From NCBI GenBank assembly GCA_964452415.1, contig CAYVME010000011.1, positions 1 to 29,475 of the forward strand: DNA of 29,475 bases. The letters run 5' to 3'. This stretch comes from UBA12068 sp964452415. GTDB taxonomy: Bacteria; Patescibacteriota; Minisyncoccia; Moranbacterales; GWC2-37-73. This document shows, piece after piece, positions 22,805 through 29,332 of the stretch. Position numbers and translations under genes: made by a program. Each line of letters begins with the position of its first letter. The first letter of the stretch is position 1. The notes under the pieces are model-generated. The model worked only from the letters and a program-made list of their open reading frames with translations. It did no database searches and was not told the DNA's origin.

Positions 22805-24397
22805 TTATTGTAAAGATTTTGTTAATTGGGCATGAACATTGGACGGAATCCTGTTCTCCAAGAGCACCGCACAAGCACTATTTTTGAATTTCTGAACATA
22901 CTCAAACAATTTCTCACTATCATATATCGAAAGAATCTCCAGCGTGGAATCTTTAGCGCCACTTTTCAACTCTTCAGCATTATTGCCAACAATAATAACA
23001 AGCTCATCAGCCACCTCAGAAATCATTTTTCCAATTTCAATGTGACGCTCGGAACTTTTTTCTCCTAATTCAATCATTCCGCGAGTGATTACAATTTTTC
23101 TAAAGTCACTCGGATATGCTTGCAGAATTTCCAATGCAGACTTGAAGCCGTCTGGGTTTGAATTATAACTATCATCAATAATGACACTGTGTCCATATTT
23201 ATGCAATCGCAAAGTCCCTTCTGGAAGTTCAAGCTTCTGAACTTGCTGCGAAATTTCCTTCATGCTCATTCCGAGATAATGCGCAGCCATCACTGATACT
23301 GCAACATTGAAAGCATTGTGCTTTCCAATCACTGGAGCTTCCATCGGAAATTCCTTTTTGTTAATCTCTAATGAAAACTGCAAATCACCATTATTTTTAA
23401 GACCAACATTTTCAATCAAACAGTCAGGTTTATTTCCTTCTTCGGATCCGCATGTCACCTTTTGACTTCCAATCGAAGACAGGAGCTCCATGCAATATTT
23501 GTTGTCGGCATTTGTTATGGCCAAACCATTTTCAGGCAAAGACAAAAGAAGTTCATATTTTGCTTTCTGAATATTTTCAATACTTCCAAAAAGTGAAAGG
23601 TGTTGCTCATTTATCGCAGTAAGAATGCCGATCTCAGGACGCACCATGTCGCAGATCATTTTTATTTCGCCCATATTATACGCGCCCATTTCAACTATAA
23701 ATATTTCCTTTCCGGAAAAATTGCTGCTCAAGATAAATTTGGCCACACCAATTTCCGTATTTATGTTTTTTGGCGTTGTAATGACCTTGAATTTTTCGCG
23801 CAAAATTTGATCCAAGAAAGTTTTAACGGTGGTTTTTCCATAGCTTCCAGTGATTCCAATGACTTTCAATTTTGGAAATTTTTTTATTTTTTTTGCTGCC
23901 AAAAATACCAGCAAGAGTTTTATCATTTTTGTTGGCAAATACAGCAAAAAAACCATTGTTGTCAGCACGACAAATCTGAGTGCAAATATAGCGAAAAATC
24001 CAACAGGGCCAGGGAAATAATACCAAACAAAAAATTCAAAAAAGAGTGACGCAAAAATTATCATTACTGCTTTTATGGTTTTCTTTGGGCGTTTTGCTTG
24101 TCTTTTGAACAGCTTGTGCCCGATTCGCAAAATTTCAAAAAACAAAATGGGCGCCACCAGACTAAGCACAAATTTTGCATTAATCATCCAGACAAAGCCA
24201 AGAATCACCAGCATTGCAAATCTGCCCAGTACCAAATAACTTTTCAAAAAACTCTTGCCCTGTTTTGTTGATATGAAATCCCTGAAGCGATCCAGCCTAT
24301 ACTCCTTCAACTGCCAGACATAGCAAAACTCGCCATAATCCAATATGGCGATAACAACCCAAATACAAATAATTATAAGATACAGCGATAAATTCAT
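22805..24397 (-). CDS. murF: MurF-like Mur ligase with N-terminal membrane domain
   Basis: MurF adds D-Ala-D-Ala to the UDP-MurNAc-tripeptide. Residues 1-170 hold about five membrane helices (at roughly 4-22, 54-73, 76-92, 108-127 and 132-165), an extension found in CPR MurF-like proteins and absent from the E. coli enzyme. The ligase follows: P-loop GITGSYGKTT (181-190), TPKNINTEIGVAKFIL, the EMGAYNMGEI segment, NEQHLSLFGS, the GKHNAFN linker (358-364) and the C-terminal DDSYNSNPDG (408-417) typical of MurF. There is no N-terminal Mur-ligase substrate domain of the usual type, so the membrane domain may replace it or anchor the enzyme. The gene lies in a tight operon with FemX-like and aminotransferase genes. 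Confidence 0.93.
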   Translation of the reverse strand: MNLSLYLIIICIWVVIAILDYGEFCYVWQLKEYRLDRFRDFISTKQGKSFLKSYLVLGRFAMLVILGFVWMINAKFVLSLVAPILFFEILRIGHKLFKRQAKRPKKTIKAVMIIFASLFFEFFVWYYFPGPVGFFAIFALRFVVLTTMVFLLYLPTKMIKLLLVFLAAKKIKKFPKLKVIGITGSYGKTTVKTFLDQILREKFKVITTPKNINTEIGVAKFILSSNFSGKEIFIVEMGAYNMGEIKMICDMVRPEIGILTAINEQHLSLFGSIENIQKAKYELLLSLPENGLAITNADNKYCMELLSSIGSQKVTCGSEEGNKPDCLIENVGLKNNGDLQFSLEINKKEFPMEAPVIGKHNAFNVAVSVMAAHYLGMSMKEISQQVQKLELPEGTLRLHKYGHSVIIDDSYNSNPDGFKSALEILQAYPSDFRKIVITRGMIELGEKSSERHIEIGKMISEVADELVIIVGNNAEELKSGAKDSTLEILSIYDSEKLFEYVQKFKNSACAVLLENRIPSNVHAQLTKSLQ

Positions 24398-24406
24398 AGC
24401 TTATTT

Positions 24407-25120
24407 CTAAAGTGAAAATTTTTTGATCAGGACCAGAAACTCCTCAATATTATTAATATGAAGTCCATGCCTAGCACCTTTTATAATTTCAAGATGCGCG
24501 TTTGGAATTAGCGATGCCAATATTTTCCCCTCAGAGAGCGGAACATAGCTATCTTTGGAGCCCCAAACAACCAGAGTTGGAACTTGAATGTCTCCCAGCT
24601 TGTCCTTTTGGCTTTGATGAGTGATTTTCTTGAATATTTCACGCTCAATTCCCTCTGTTTTGTTATAGTCCGGGGAGTCTGCCATCTTATACAGCACTTT
24701 TCTAGCCAAGCTTTCAATTTTTTTCAATAATGGCAGTGAAAAGATGAATTTTCCCATTTGAGCCAAAATTGAAAAACAAGTTCTTTTGAAATTATTTTCG
24801 GGTCTCAGCACGGCAGCTCCACTCAAGATGAGCTTTGAACAAGCCATTTTTTTACGAGAAACCAGATTAACAGCAATTTGTCCGCCAAATGAGTGACCCA
24901 AAATCACTGGTCTTTCCAGATCTGAAATTTCTCTTGAAACCCAATCCGCATATTCATCAACCCCCCAAACCTCCGAGGGACAAGGATTATCGCCAAAACA
25001 AGGCATTTCAAGACAAATCACCTCAAAATCATTTTTGGCACTTTCCGTGAAATCTGCCCAGGACTGTTTCGTGCCTCCCCAACCCGGGATAATGACCAAT
25101 TGTTGCTTATTATTCTCCAT
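24407..25120 (-). CDS. Alpha/beta hydrolase
   Basis: This 237-residue alpha/beta-fold hydrolase has the oxyanion segment IIPGWGGTKQSW, the nucleophile elbow GHSFGG with S77, the acid D190 (VWGSKDSYVPL) and H218 (GARHGLH), so the catalytic triad is intact. A short lid is present at about 105-165. It belongs with esterases and BioH/MhpC-like enzymes; the substrate cannot be read. It is the first gene of the cell-wall operon, 9 nt before murF, and has its own promoter-like site upstream. It could remove an acyl or ester group in envelope metabolism, but that is inference from position. Confidence 0.9.
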   Translation of the reverse strand: MENNKQQLVIIPGWGGTKQSWADFTESAKNDFEVICLEMPCFGDNPCPSEVWGVDEYADWVSREISDLERPVILGHSFGGQIAVNLVSRKKMACSKLILSGAAVLRPENNFKRTCFSILAQMGKFIFSLPLLKKIESLARKVLYKMADSPDYNKTEGIEREIFKKITHQSQKDKLGDIQVPTLVVWGSKDSYVPLSEGKILASLIPNAHLEIIKGARHGLHINNIEEFLVLIKKFSL

Positions 25121-25129
25121 ATTTGCTTT

Positions 25130-25158
25130 ATTATAGCCAAAATATCAGATTGTGTACT
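25130..25158 (-). promoter_or_regulatory. Probable promoter of the cell-wall operon
   Basis: On the minus strand a perfect TATAAT (25130-25135) lies 10 nt upstream of the hydrolase ATG. At 17 nt further up is a weak -35, AGTACA (25153-25158). The start site would fall almost at the start codon, so the transcript would be nearly leaderless. Confidence 0.45.
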
Positions 25159-25277
25159 TAGACACTCCTTGAGTCTTGAGCCTTCTTAATAATACCATTC
25201 TAGCACCTTTTTTCATAGCGCAATAGCCAAAACCTCCCGCTTCAAAGCAGGACTCTTTTATGCATATTTGAGACTTA

Positions 25278-25412
25278 TCATTGGGATTGCTCTTCGACTT
25301 CTTCAATTTCAAACTCAATAATTGTTTTTGGATCTTTTAACAAGAATTTTCCAGCAAGGTTTTTGCCCGAGAAAAATCTCAACCAAAGTTTGATCCGCCT
25401 TCGGCAGAAAAA
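25278..25412 (-). pseudogene. C-terminal remnant of a second MTH1-like Nudix gene
   Basis: Reading the minus strand, a 44-codon open stretch (25281-25412) followed by TGA encodes KLWLRFFSGKNLAGKFLL, DPKTIIEFEIEEVEE and a short tail. This aligns with the end of the intact Nudix protein encoded just upstream (YWVSMFLAGKTFKGEFVF, DDINTIISHDLEEVE), including the GK, G-F and TII/EEVE positions. There is no Nudix box and no start codon, and an in-frame TAA lies immediately upstream. It is therefore a truncated tandem duplicate or the residue of a replaced gene. The rest of 25121-25450 holds a promoter-like site and a palindrome. Confidence 0.75.
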
Positions 25413-25420
25413 TTAGTTGC

Positions 25421-25444
25421 AAATGGGTATTTAAATACCCATTT
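25421..25444. repeat. 24-nt perfect palindrome after Nudix gene
   Basis: The half-site AAATGGGTATTT is followed by its exact reverse complement, 6 nt after the intact Nudix stop and 8 nt before the Nudix remnant. It can form a 10-bp hairpin without a T-run, so it may be a weak terminator or a duplication junction. Confidence 0.6.
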
Positions 25445-25450
25445 GAATAC

Positions 25451-25930
25451 TTACAAGCTTTCAACTTCTTCAAGATCATGGCTTATGATCGTATTTATAT
25501 CATCAAAAACAAATTCTCCCTTAAATGTTTTTCCAGCCAAGAACATCGAAACCCAATATTTATCATCTGGCCACATATCCTCAAAAGGAATATCTCCATG
25601 AGCAAACCACATTGGCCTCATCTCCTCAGACTCAGTTATCTCTCCTTTAAAATCACTAGCACCAAAAATATTAACTTCAATATCAGGATTGCCCTCCAAT
25701 CCATTTTCTTTAAACTTAAAAAGAATAACTCCGAATTTCTTCATGCCTATTGGGGTTATTCCCGCCTCTTCCTTGATTTCGCGCATCGCTGTTTCTTCAA
25801 TTGTTTCTCCGTCGTGAACCTTCCCTCCGAATCCATTCCATCGACCCTCCCCAAAACCACGCTTTTTCATGCCAAGCAAAACTTTTCCATTCTTATTTAT
25901 CAAGCACAATGTTGTTATTTTCTTATTCAT
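25451..25930 (-). CDS. MTH1/NUDT1-like Nudix hydrolase (oxidised purine dNTPase)
   Basis: The protein matches the MTH1 branch of the Nudix family closely. It has LLGMKKRGFGEGRWNGFGGKV near residues 18-38 (split: LLGMKKRGFG and RWNGFGGKV), a perfect Nudix box from G36 to I58 with R50, E51, E54 and E55, then ESEEMRPMWFAHGDIPFEDMW, which can be read as SEEMRPMWF and IPFEDMWPDD. The closing region has TII and EEVE. MTH1 hydrolyses oxidised purine nucleotides such as 8-oxo-dGTP before they enter DNA. The WNGFGGK and MWPDD segments form the base-recognition pocket in that family. It starts 6 nt after the nth stop, so it shares an operon with a base-excision enzyme, a coherent oxidative-damage pair. 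Confidence 0.95.
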   Translation of the reverse strand: MNKKITTLCLINKNGKVLLGMKKRGFGEGRWNGFGGKVHDGETIEETAMREIKEEAGITPIGMKKFGVILFKFKENGLEGNPDIEVNIFGASDFKGEITESEEMRPMWFAHGDIPFEDMWPDDKYWVSMFLAGKTFKGEFVFDDINTIISHDLEEVESL

Positions 25931-25936
25931 ACTAAT

Positions 25937-26584
25937 CTAGTGTGAATTAAGTTTTTTAGTGAGTGGGCAATTTTCGTGATCGTGTTTTTTGGCTGGGCAA
26001 TAAGAACGTCCATATTCAATTAAACGATACGAAATCACGCCCCATTCTGGTCGAGGAAAAATCTGCATCAAATCTCTTTCGATCTTGTCTGGATTTTTTT
26101 CTGGCGAAAGTCCGAGAAGATTTGAGAGTCTTCGCACATGCGTGTCCACTGGAATCCCAACCACAACCTTGCAAGCCGTCCCCAATACGATATTGGCAGT
26201 CTTTCGAGCAACTCCAGGCAATTCAAGCATCTGCTCCATGGTGCACGGAATTTTGCCTTGATATTTTTCTTTGATAATCTTAGCGCTAGCCAAAATATTC
26301 TTGGCCTTTTGATGATAAAATCCGGTCTGGAAAATATCTTGTTGGAAAACGAGCTGATTGGCACTGACATAGTCATCCAAAGTTTTGTATTTTTTGAAAA
26401 GTTTTTCCGTCACCTCATTCACCTTCTTGTCAGTGCACTGCGCGCTCAAAATTACTGCAACCAAAAGTTCCCAATCATTGGAAAAATTCAGGGCTATTTT
26501 TGCATCAGGAAAAAGCGCTCGAAGTTCTTTCGAAACAACCTGGGCAATCTTTTTGCGAACATCTATTTTTCCTCGATAACTCAT
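25937..26584 (-). CDS. nth: Endonuclease III, Fe-S ligands incomplete
   Basis: Endonuclease III removes oxidised pyrimidines and nicks the strand. The helix-hairpin-helix LPGVARKTANIVL carries the catalytic lysine K128, and VDTHVRR carries the catalytic aspartate D147; LSAQCTDKKVNEVTEKLF is the conserved N-terminal pocket (LLVAVILSAQCTDKKVN). The C-terminal [4Fe-4S] loop normally has four cysteines with spacing 6, 2 and 5. Here only C196 and C206 remain (YCPAKKHDHENCPL); the second position is H203 and the fourth is L212. The cluster is probably lost or altered. It is encoded between a 73-residue protein (3 nt upstream) and the MTH1-like gene (6 nt downstream). Confidence 0.95.
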   Translation of the reverse strand: MSYRGKIDVRKKIAQVVSKELRALFPDAKIALNFSNDWELLVAVILSAQCTDKKVNEVTEKLFKKYKTLDDYVSANQLVFQQDIFQTGFYHQKAKNILASAKIIKEKYQGKIPCTMEQMLELPGVARKTANIVLGTACKVVVGIPVDTHVRRLSNLLGLSPEKNPDKIERDLMQIFPRPEWGVISYRLIEYGRSYCPAKKHDHENCPLTKKLNSH

Positions 26585-26587
26585 ATC

Positions 26588-26809
26588 TTAATATTGTTTC
26601 CTTGTTAGCATGTACACTCCTTTTTCATAAGTCAGTTCATATTTTCGACCACTTTGATCCTCAAATGGAGCCGAGTCGTGCTCCTTAGCATATACGAAGA
26701 AAACCTTGGCGTATTCGCTTTCCAGCTTGCTATTCAAATACAAAATGCCATCCTCAGCATCCTCCTCATACATAACCTTCCAAGAATGCACGAATTTTTC
26801 CTTAGCCAT
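26588..26809 (-). CDS. Small acidic uncharacterised protein upstream of nth
   Basis: I do not recognise this 73-residue protein. It is soluble, rich in Glu, Lys and Tyr, and looks like a small all-beta or alpha/beta domain: VHSWKVMYEEDAEDGILYLN, YAKVFFVYAKEHDSAPF and a tail GRKYELTYEKGVYMLTRKQ. There is no Cys. Its stop is 3 nt before the nth ATG, so it is almost certainly translated in the same operon as nth and the MTH1-like enzyme. A link to oxidative damage repair is suggested only by this position. The ATG has no obvious ribosome binding site. Confidence 0.7.
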   Translation of the reverse strand: MAKEKFVHSWKVMYEEDAEDGILYLNSKLESEYAKVFFVYAKEHDSAPFEDQSGRKYELTYEKGVYMLTRKQY

Positions 26810-26875
26810 ATCGATTGTATGATCAATGATTATGGCTTAATTTAAGCATGGAAACACTTTTTTTACAAACGAAAA

Positions 26876-26905
26876 CAGACTCTTTGAAGAGAGCCTGCTT
26901 ATATT
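26876..26905 (-). terminator. Terminator of the metal-response operon
   Basis: On the minus strand CAGGCTCT pairs with AGAGTCTG (8 bp, one G-U) around a 6-nt loop, followed by TTTTCGTTTGT. It lies about 53 nt beyond the permease stop and before the 26588-26809 gene. Confidence 0.55.
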
Positions 26906-26949
26906 CCAAAATTAGAACACGAAAGACATTAAGCGACTCGCTATTTAGA

Positions 26950-27918
26950 TTAACCACCCAAAACTATATTAAATAGATAGCCCGTGAAAATTATTCCCAA
27001 GCCCACGATGCTGGCAAAAATGAGAATGAGTTTTGTCTTCATAACTTTTTTCAAAATCATAAACTCAGGCAGTGAAAGAGATGTTACAGCCATCATAAAA
27101 GCAAGTGCAGTTCCCATGGCCACTCCTTTTTCGGTTAAAGCACCCACAAGTGGGATCACGCCAGCCGCATTTGAATAAAGTGGTATTCCTATTAGAACTG
27201 CGAGAGGAACAGCATACCATTTATCGCTTCCTGCATATTGAGCCAAGAATTCAGCTGGGACATAACCATGAATCCAAGCTCCAATTCCCACTCCGATCAC
27301 AACATAAAGCCAGACTTTTTTTACAATACCTAATGTATATGTCTTTGAATATTCAACTCTTTCCTTCCAATTTAACTCAGGAAGATCAATATTTTTACCA
27401 TGCCCATTGAGCGCAAACTCTTCTACTAAATTTCTAACATTCATTTTTTCAATTAGCATCCCCGCAAAGATCGCGATCAAAAGTCCACTGATAATATACA
27501 GCAGTGCAATCTTCCAGCCAAACATCCCTAAAAGCAAAACCACAGCCACCTCGTTAATCATAGGAGAAGCAACCAAAAAAGAAAATGTCGTTCCAAGTGG
27601 AACGCCTGCTTGCACAAACCCAAGAAATAAAGGAACTGCACTGCAAGAACAAAATGGCGTGATGATTCCCAGCATTGAGGCTAAAATATTGCCAACATAT
27701 TTTTTTTCATGTGAAAGAATGTTTCTGATTTTTTCGGGAGGCAGAAATGAGCGAATCATTGAAACCGTGAAAATTATCACAAACAAAAGTAGCAGTATTT
27801 TAATTGTATCAAAGATAAAGAAATTAAGAGAGCTGGCCAGTAATGTTTCCGGCATGATCCGAAAAACTGAATATGTCAGCCAGTCGGCAAATAACCGAAT
27901 AGGATAAAATGTGTTCAT
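26950..27918 (-). CDS. DUF318/ArsP-type metal(loid) permease
   Basis: A polytopic membrane protein of about eight helices in 322 residues. The family motif TPFCSCSAVPLFLGF lies after the second helix, and the paired segment IPLYSNAAGVIPLVGAL lies in the second half, the internal repeat of PF03773 permeases (ArsP and related copper/zinc or methylarsenite exporters). The Cys-X-Cys of FCSCSAVP is the likely metal(loid)-contact site in this family. It is last in an operon after an ArsR-type repressor and a thioredoxin-like protein, starting 12 nt after the latter. Metal or metalloid export is the natural role; the exact substrate is not readable. Confidence 0.92.
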   Translation of the reverse strand: MNTFYPIRLFADWLTYSVFRIMPETLLASSLNFFIFDTIKILLLLFVIIFTVSMIRSFLPPEKIRNILSHEKKYVGNILASMLGIITPFCSCSAVPLFLGFVQAGVPLGTTFSFLVASPMINEVAVVLLLGMFGWKIALLYIISGLLIAIFAGMLIEKMNVRNLVEEFALNGHGKNIDLPELNWKERVEYSKTYTLGIVKKVWLYVVIGVGIGAWIHGYVPAEFLAQYAGSDKWYAVPLAVLIGIPLYSNAAGVIPLVGALTEKGVAMGTALAFMMAVTSLSLPEFMILKKVMKTKLILIFASIVGLGIIFTGYLFNIVLGG

Positions 27919-27930
27919 GGTTATTTTCTT

Positions 27931-28236
27931 TTAGCATTTACCACCACAACTGCATCCACATGAACTAGTGGGCTTTTTTTCAGTGATACCTCTATTTTTT
28001 TCTCCTTCAGTGATGAGTTGTTTGATTTTTTCATAGCTTGGAACTTGGCCCACTGCCACTGGTACATCATTAACCACCAAAACAGGACTGGACATCACAC
28101 CCAAATCCAGCATCACTTGAATATCATTGATATATTCAACATTCACTTTCAAATCAAGTGCCTTGACTGCTTTGACTACTGCTTCATGCAGTTGCTTGCA
28201 TGTTGGACAGCCTGTTCCTAAAACTTTAATGCTCAT
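27931..28236 (-). CDS. Small thioredoxin-like protein with Cys-rich tail
   Basis: The 101-residue protein matches the 'redox-active disulfide protein 2' type of thioredoxin fold. It has KVLGTGCPTCKQL with active-site C10 and C13, then VEYINDIQVMLDLGVMSSPVLVVND with the cis-proline loop (MSSPVLVV). The last 25 residues add SSCGCSCGGKC, five cysteines in nine residues that look metal-binding. Such proteins commonly accompany ArsR-DUF318 permease operons. It starts 7 nt after the ArsR-type gene and is followed by the permease. It may deliver the ion or keep permease cysteines reduced. Confidence 0.93.
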   Translation of the reverse strand: MSIKVLGTGCPTCKQLHEAVVKAVKALDLKVNVEYINDIQVMLDLGVMSSPVLVVNDVPVAVGQVPSYEKIKQLITEGEKNRGITEKKPTSSCGCSCGGKC

Positions 28237-28243
28237 ATTTTTT

Positions 28244-28552
28244 TCATTTGATTACCTGGTTAAATATTTTTTTATATTCTTTAATTACTTTTTTATCCAA
28301 GCCATAACGAATAAACTTACCTTCTCTTTTTTCAATTAAAAGTCCACTGTCTTTCAATTGCTTTAGGTGATGCGATGCCAGCTTGTCTGATATGCCGACA
28401 GCAGGTACAATCTCACATACACACTTTGAACCACCTTGAAGAACGCAGAGAATCTTGAGCCTGTTTGGATCAGATATAGCTCTAAGAAAAGAATATGTTT
28501 TGCTAACATTTTCTGCTTCCGATGAATTTTTCGCACAACATTTGAATTCCAT
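28244..28552 (-). CDS. ArsR/SmtB-family metal-sensing repressor
   Basis: A winged helix-turn-helix of the ArsR family: LRAISDPNRLKILCVLQGG, then the recognition part ISDKLASHHLKQLKDSGLL and wing KREGKFIRYGL. The alpha-3 sensor site reads KCVCEI, the CxC(D/E) form used by ArsR, CadC and relatives, and the N-terminus adds another CC pair (MEFKCCAK). Soft metal or metalloid sensing is therefore likely. An ATG at 28564 is also in frame, but it lies inside the operator, whereas the ATG at 28552 leaves room for a transcript start. It is first in the repressor-thioredoxin-permease operon. Confidence 0.95.
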   Translation of the reverse strand: MEFKCCAKNSSEAENVSKTYSFLRAISDPNRLKILCVLQGGSKCVCEIVPAVGISDKLASHHLKQLKDSGLLIEKREGKFIRYGLDKKVIKEYKKIFNQVIK

Positions 28553-28562
28553 AATATAATAC

Positions 28563-28609
28563 ATTCTAATTTATATTAGAATGATATACTCCGAGGATAA
28601 CAATGTCAA
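28563..28609 (-). promoter_or_regulatory. Promoter and ArsR-type operator
   Basis: On the minus strand a perfect -35 TTGACA (28604-28609) is 17 nt from TATCAT (28581-28586). An 8-4-8 perfect inverted repeat ATTCTAAT-TTAT-ATTAGAAT (28563-28582) overlaps the end of the -10 and the start site. This is the best promoter/operator pair in the window and fits autorepression by the ArsR-type protein. Confidence 0.8.
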
Positions 28610-28654
28610 ATAAAGCCCACGCAAAAGGTGGACTTTTCTCAACTTAAAATGATT

Positions 28655-29179
28655 CTAAAGTGTTTTAGCAAAATTATTTACCGCATCCTTGATAAATTCA
28701 ATTTGCGTTTCAACAATTTCACTTGGCAGCTTATCAACATCATACAATTTTCCCAAATGTGATACTTCGCTTGTTGCAAGCTCAACATAAAAAATCAAAG
28801 CTAGCTCCCTACCGCGTGCAACTTGATGAAAAATTGGCCTTATAAAAACTGGTTCTGTTTTTACTGAAATTCCTTGAAGTTCCTTGTTTAAAATTCTATC
28901 AAATGCGCTTTCAAAACTTCCTTCCTTGTCATTAGCCCTTACAACCGTGCCTGCTGTGTGCAATTTTCCTCCCCATATTGGATCTTCTGCCTCCCTCTCT
29001 TGAAGCAGAACTTGAATATTACCATTATCATTATAAAAAGGAACAACTTCAATAATGCAACTCACATACAACCGAGCAAACTCCAAAAAAATTGGCAGTG
29101 GCAATAGTCCTGGTTCTAGTTTTTTTAATATCTCCGTTACTGATTGTATTTCCTTTTCGGTTATTTTCTCATCATGCAT
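28655..29179 (-). CDS. Nudix-like protein with degenerate Nudix box
   Basis: The 174-residue protein has a helical N-terminus (about 1-35), then a core resembling the Nudix fold: strand VVPFYNDNGNIQVLLQERE, then PIWGGKLHTAGTVVRAND (a WGGKLHTAGG-like entry) and a helix ESAFDRILNKELQGI at the place of the Nudix helix. The catalytic REUXEE is not preserved: only N-K-E-L-Q remains. Catalysis is doubtful, and the fold may instead sense or bind nucleotides. Similar Nudix-like cores occur in NrtR-type proteins, but there is no DNA-binding domain here. It has its own palindrome upstream and stands alone, without an operon partner. Confidence 0.75.
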   Translation of the reverse strand: MHDEKITEKEIQSVTEILKKLEPGLLPLPIFLEFARLYVSCIIEVVPFYNDNGNIQVLLQEREAEDPIWGGKLHTAGTVVRANDKEGSFESAFDRILNKELQGISVKTEPVFIRPIFHQVARGRELALIFYVELATSEVSHLGKLYDVDKLPSEIVETQIEFIKDAVNNFAKTL

Positions 29180-29191
29180 AATTGTTATAAT

Positions 29192-29220
29192 TAATTAACA
29201 GTTTAACTGTAACTTGTTAA
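29192..29220 (-). promoter_or_regulatory. Candidate promoter with central palindrome
   Basis: Upstream of the Nudix-like gene, minus-strand TTAACA (29215-29220) and TAATTA (29192-29197) are 17 nt apart. The spacer holds the 13-nt perfect palindrome ACAGTTTAACTGT (29198-29210). The palindrome is solid; the promoter boxes are weak in an AT-rich region. Confidence 0.35.
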
Positions 29221-29332
29221 GTCTTTAATATTTCTATTGTATCACATTGTTCTAATCAATTGTCGTGAGCTCGAATAAAGTCTTCACTGAAGCAAAAAAC
29301 ATATTTTATATAGTCGAGTAAAATCGTGGCAG

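Noticed and set aside
25478..25945. 155-codon plus-strand open frame
   Set aside because: It is antisense to the MTH1-like Nudix gene, whose Nudix box is perfect.
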